Source of the DNA: an uncultured bacterium
Lineage (GTDB): Bacteria; Pseudomonadota; Alphaproteobacteria; CAJXXZ01; 1604HC
DNA: 64,000 nt
Assembly: GCA_913063285.1 (NCBI GenBank)
Contig: CAJXXZ010000004.1
Coordinates: forward strand, 1-64,000
Direction of reading: 5' to 3'
Shown: positions 61,280 to 64,000 of the stretch, piece by piece
Layout: every line of letters begins with the position of its first letter
Position numbering within the stretch: position 1 is the first letter of the stretch
Notes under the pieces: generated by a model
Database searches by the model: none
The model's input: only the letters and a program-made list of their open reading frames with translations
Told to the model about the DNA's origin: nothing
Position numbers and translations under genes: made by a program

Positions 61280-63286
61280 ATGACAAAAACTAATAATCAA
61301 TCAACTCAATCTTCCTCATCAACGCAAAAATATGAATTAGAAAGCAAATTTATAGAAAAACAATTAAAAGAATGTAATATAAAAGAACTGTTACATAATT
61401 TTGATGATGCAAGCAATATTATTGCCTTTAGATTGAGTAACAATGAAATTATAGACTTACATCAATATGCAAATTTGAAGCTACCGAACTCATCAGATTC
61501 TCAAAAAATTGATATATCTAAAATTCAGTATACGAATATGAACCCAATATACCTAAATACGGAAGATGCGCTTCATATACTAAGGCATGATGCAGCTCAT
61601 GTACTTGCACAAGCTATTCAAGAATTATATTCAAATGCTGAGTTTGGAGTAGGTCCATCTACAGAAACCGGATTTTTTTATGATGTAAAAGTTTCCGATT
61701 CAATTTCATCAGACAATTTAGAGGAAATTGAAGCAAAAATGAGAGAAATAGTAAATCAAAAACAAAGAATATTTAGAGAAGTATGGACATATGATCAAGC
61801 TTATAAATTTTTTAAAAATCAAAAATATAAGCTTGAAATTTTAAATGGATTACAAAAAAGTGAGGATATTCAAGTATATAGACAAGGAAATTTTACTGAT
61901 TTATGCAGAGGTCCGCACTCTTTACATACAGGAAATATGGGTTATAATTTTAAATTAACAGGTGTATCTGGTGTATATTGGAAAGGTGATAAAAATAATG
62001 ATCAAATGCAAAGAATATACGGAACATTATGGCTTACAAAAGAAGATTTAAATCAACATCTGACTTTTTTAAAAGAGGCTAATGAGTGGGATCATCGTAG
62101 ATTGGGTCAGAATATGGAACTAATTCATTTTGACTCACAAATTTCTTCAGGAATGACATTTTGGCTACCACAAGGAAAACTATTATTTAACCTTATATCA
62201 ACTTATTTAAGTAAACTAAAAGCAGAGCATGAATATCAAGAAGTCAGTACTCCATTTTTATATAATAAAGTTTTATGGGAAAAATCTGGACATTGGAAGC
62301 TATTTCAAGACAATATGATTAGCTTTGACTTTGATGAAGTGCCATGTGTTTTAAAGCCAATGAATTGCCCTGCTCATATTGAAATATTTAGAAAAATGGT
62401 AAAAAGCTATCGTGACTTACCATATAAATTAGCAGAATTTGGATTTTGTCATCGCTATGAACCATCAGGATCATTACATGGAATGATGCGAACCAGAGGT
62501 TTTACACAAGATGATGCGCATATTTTCTGCACAGCCAATCAAGTAGAAGAAATGATATTATCATGCTGTAATCTATTAAAGCAAGTCTATACGAATTTTG
62601 GTTTTGAAAATATAAAAGTATTTTTATCTACACGTCCGGATGAATTTGCAGGCGATATATCTTTATGGAATCAAGCAGAATTAGCACTTGAAAAAGCTGC
62701 AAAATTAGCAAATTTGAATTATACAATTCAACCTAAAGAAGGTGCTTTTTATGGACCAAAGTTGGAATTTTCAATTTGTGACAGACGTAAAAGAACATGG
62801 CAATGTGGAACAATACAGCTTGATTTTGTATTACCAAAATCCTTAGATATAGGATATGTGACAGAGGAAGGAGAAATCGAAAGACCAGTTATGATTCATT
62901 ATGCAATTTTAGGCTCACTAGAGAGATTTATAGCTATTTTAATAGAGCATACAAAAGGATTGCTACCTTTATGGATAGCACCTACACAGATTGTGATCGC
63001 AACAGTGAGTGATGAAGCAAAGAATTTTGCTGAAAAAGTGTATTCAAATTTAATAAAGAAAGAAGTAAGAGCAAAATTTGATTTTACATCTAAAACCTTA
63101 AGTTCTAAAATTAAGTTATACACAGAAAAACGCATTTCGCTATTAGGAGTTATAGGAAAGAAAGAAATGCAATCAAATATGATTTCGATTAGAAAAATAT
63201 CAGGCAAAATGTATACACTAACATTAGATGAATTAGTAAATCATTTTAAAAATCTAGGCACAAAAAGTGAGTTGCCTCTTGAATAA
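61280..63286 (+). CDS. thrS: Threonyl-tRNA synthetase
   Basis: ATG at 61280 preferred over TTG at 61271; HILRHDAAHVLAQA, GPSTETGFFYD, LCRGPHSLHTG, MNCPAHIEIF, HRYEPSGSLHGMMRTRGFTQDDAHIFC. Confidence 0.95.
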   Translation: MTKTNNQSTQSSSSTQKYELESKFIEKQLKECNIKELLHNFDDASNIIAFRLSNNEIIDLHQYANLKLPNSSDSQKIDISKIQYTNMNPIYLNTEDALHILRHDAAHVLAQAIQELYSNAEFGVGPSTETGFFYDVKVSDSISSDNLEEIEAKMREIVNQKQRIFREVWTYDQAYKFFKNQKYKLEILNGLQKSEDIQVYRQGNFTDLCRGPHSLHTGNMGYNFKLTGVSGVYWKGDKNNDQMQRIYGTLWLTKEDLNQHLTFLKEANEWDHRRLGQNMELIHFDSQISSGMTFWLPQGKLLFNLISTYLSKLKAEHEYQEVSTPFLYNKVLWEKSGHWKLFQDNMISFDFDEVPCVLKPMNCPAHIEIFRKMVKSYRDLPYKLAEFGFCHRYEPSGSLHGMMRTRGFTQDDAHIFCTANQVEEMILSCCNLLKQVYTNFGFENIKVFLSTRPDEFAGDISLWNQAELALEKAAKLANLNYTIQPKEGAFYGPKLEFSICDRRKRTWQCGTIQLDFVLPKSLDIGYVTEEGEIERPVMIHYAILGSLERFIAILIEHTKGLLPLWIAPTQIVIATVSDEAKNFAEKVYSNLIKKEVRAKFDFTSKTLSSKIKLYTEKRISLLGVIGKKEMQSNMISIRKISGKMYTLTLDELVNHFKNLGTKSELPLE

Positions 63287-63911
63287 AAAAAGAATAACAC
63301 CAGAAGTCAACGCTGGAATAAGAGCATCAAATGTTATTGTTATAGGTGAAAATAATGAAAAATTAGGTACAATGTCTAAGAATGATGCGATACAATATGC
63401 AAGTGACTTAGAACTAGATCTAGTCAAAATGTCAGAATCAAATGGAATACCAGTATGTCGAATTCTTGACTACAAAAAAAGATGTTTTCAGCAGAAAAAA
63501 GCTAAAGCAGAGCTAAAGAAAAAAAATAAATCTGCAGAAATGAAAGAAATTCAACTAAGACCAAAAATAGATACGAATGATTATCAAACTAAATTATCAA
63601 AAGCGAAAAAATTTTTATCATCAGGAAATAAGTTGAAATTGGTATTAAAGTTTCGAGGAAGAGAAAAAGCTCATACAACACAAGCGATTCAAAATGTACT
63701 AAATGGTTTTGTAAATGATTTGTCTGATATAAGTAAACTGGACACTCAGCAAAGTCAAGAAGCAAATAATCGTGCATCTGTAATTTTGACTCCAGTAGTA
63801 CAAAAGCCTATCACATCAAAATCATCAAAATCATCCTTAGAAAATATTAATGAATCATTTGAATCTGACTTAAATATCAGTGCCAATAAAAATGATGGAA
63901 AAAAAGATTAA
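63267..63911 (+). CDS. infC: Translation initiation factor IF-3
   Basis: 214 aa; RITPEVNAGIRASNVIVIGENNEKLGTMS, CRILDYKKRCFQQKKAKAELKKK, KEIQLRPKIDTNDYQTKLSKAKKFL, KFRGREKAH; overlaps the thrS stop. Confidence 0.92.
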   Translation: MSCLLNKKRITPEVNAGIRASNVIVIGENNEKLGTMSKNDAIQYASDLELDLVKMSESNGIPVCRILDYKKRCFQQKKAKAELKKKNKSAEMKEIQLRPKIDTNDYQTKLSKAKKFLSSGNKLKLVLKFRGREKAHTTQAIQNVLNGFVNDLSDISKLDTQQSQEANNRASVILTPVVQKPITSKSSKSSLENINESFESDLNISANKNDGKKD

Positions 63912-64000
63912 ATTGAAACTTGATGTAAATCATTTTGATATAAAATACACATCTTACTTCTGTGAAAAATATTCAACTTAACGTAATTATTTTAATTATA

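Overview
Window from a very AT-rich, apparently reduced bacterial genome, probably a host-associated or obligate intracellular proteobacterium. That lineage is inferred from gene content and style, not from a marker search. The flanks carry housekeeping genes: miaA, frr, sodB, gyrB, ndk, argS, a uvrD/pcrA-type helicase, xseA, an ftsI-type PBP, prmC, pyrH, a pal-like lipoprotein, thrS and infC. There is also a tssG-tssF pair from a type VI secretion system. The dominant feature is about 38.4 kb (3918-42348, about 60% of the window), all on the minus strand between miaA and frr. It is one continuous array of about 15 paralogous loci plus pseudogenes. Each intact member begins with a near-identical Sec-type signal peptide (MI(I/V)(L/F)LSLIL(V/C)L(N/H)A(G/S)PK). 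Each is built from three unrecognised modules in different combinations: A, about 105-110 aa, core 'NSIxFxxxKxxIxxLxxLPxxATHxVFKMNYxxA', about 40 copies by eye; B, about 300 aa, 6 copies; C, about 75-90 aa, about 13 copies. Members share low-complexity linkers and a recurring acidic C-terminal tail (D-I-N-L-D-x-L-D). Upstream regions are shared and include a 22-bp dyad TTATCA-N10-TGATAA about 50-60 nt before the inferred start codons. The array shows ongoing diversification: segmental near-identity between distant members, in-gene tandem repeats, minisatellites, frameshifted members, a member whose start ATG has become ATT, and a member with two in-frame stops after the signal peptide. This mosaic, presumably exported, family is the best candidate for an undescribed system. 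Its function is unknown. Separate observations include decayed partial duplicates of the 3' ends of miaA and gyrB, each lying just downstream of the intact gene.
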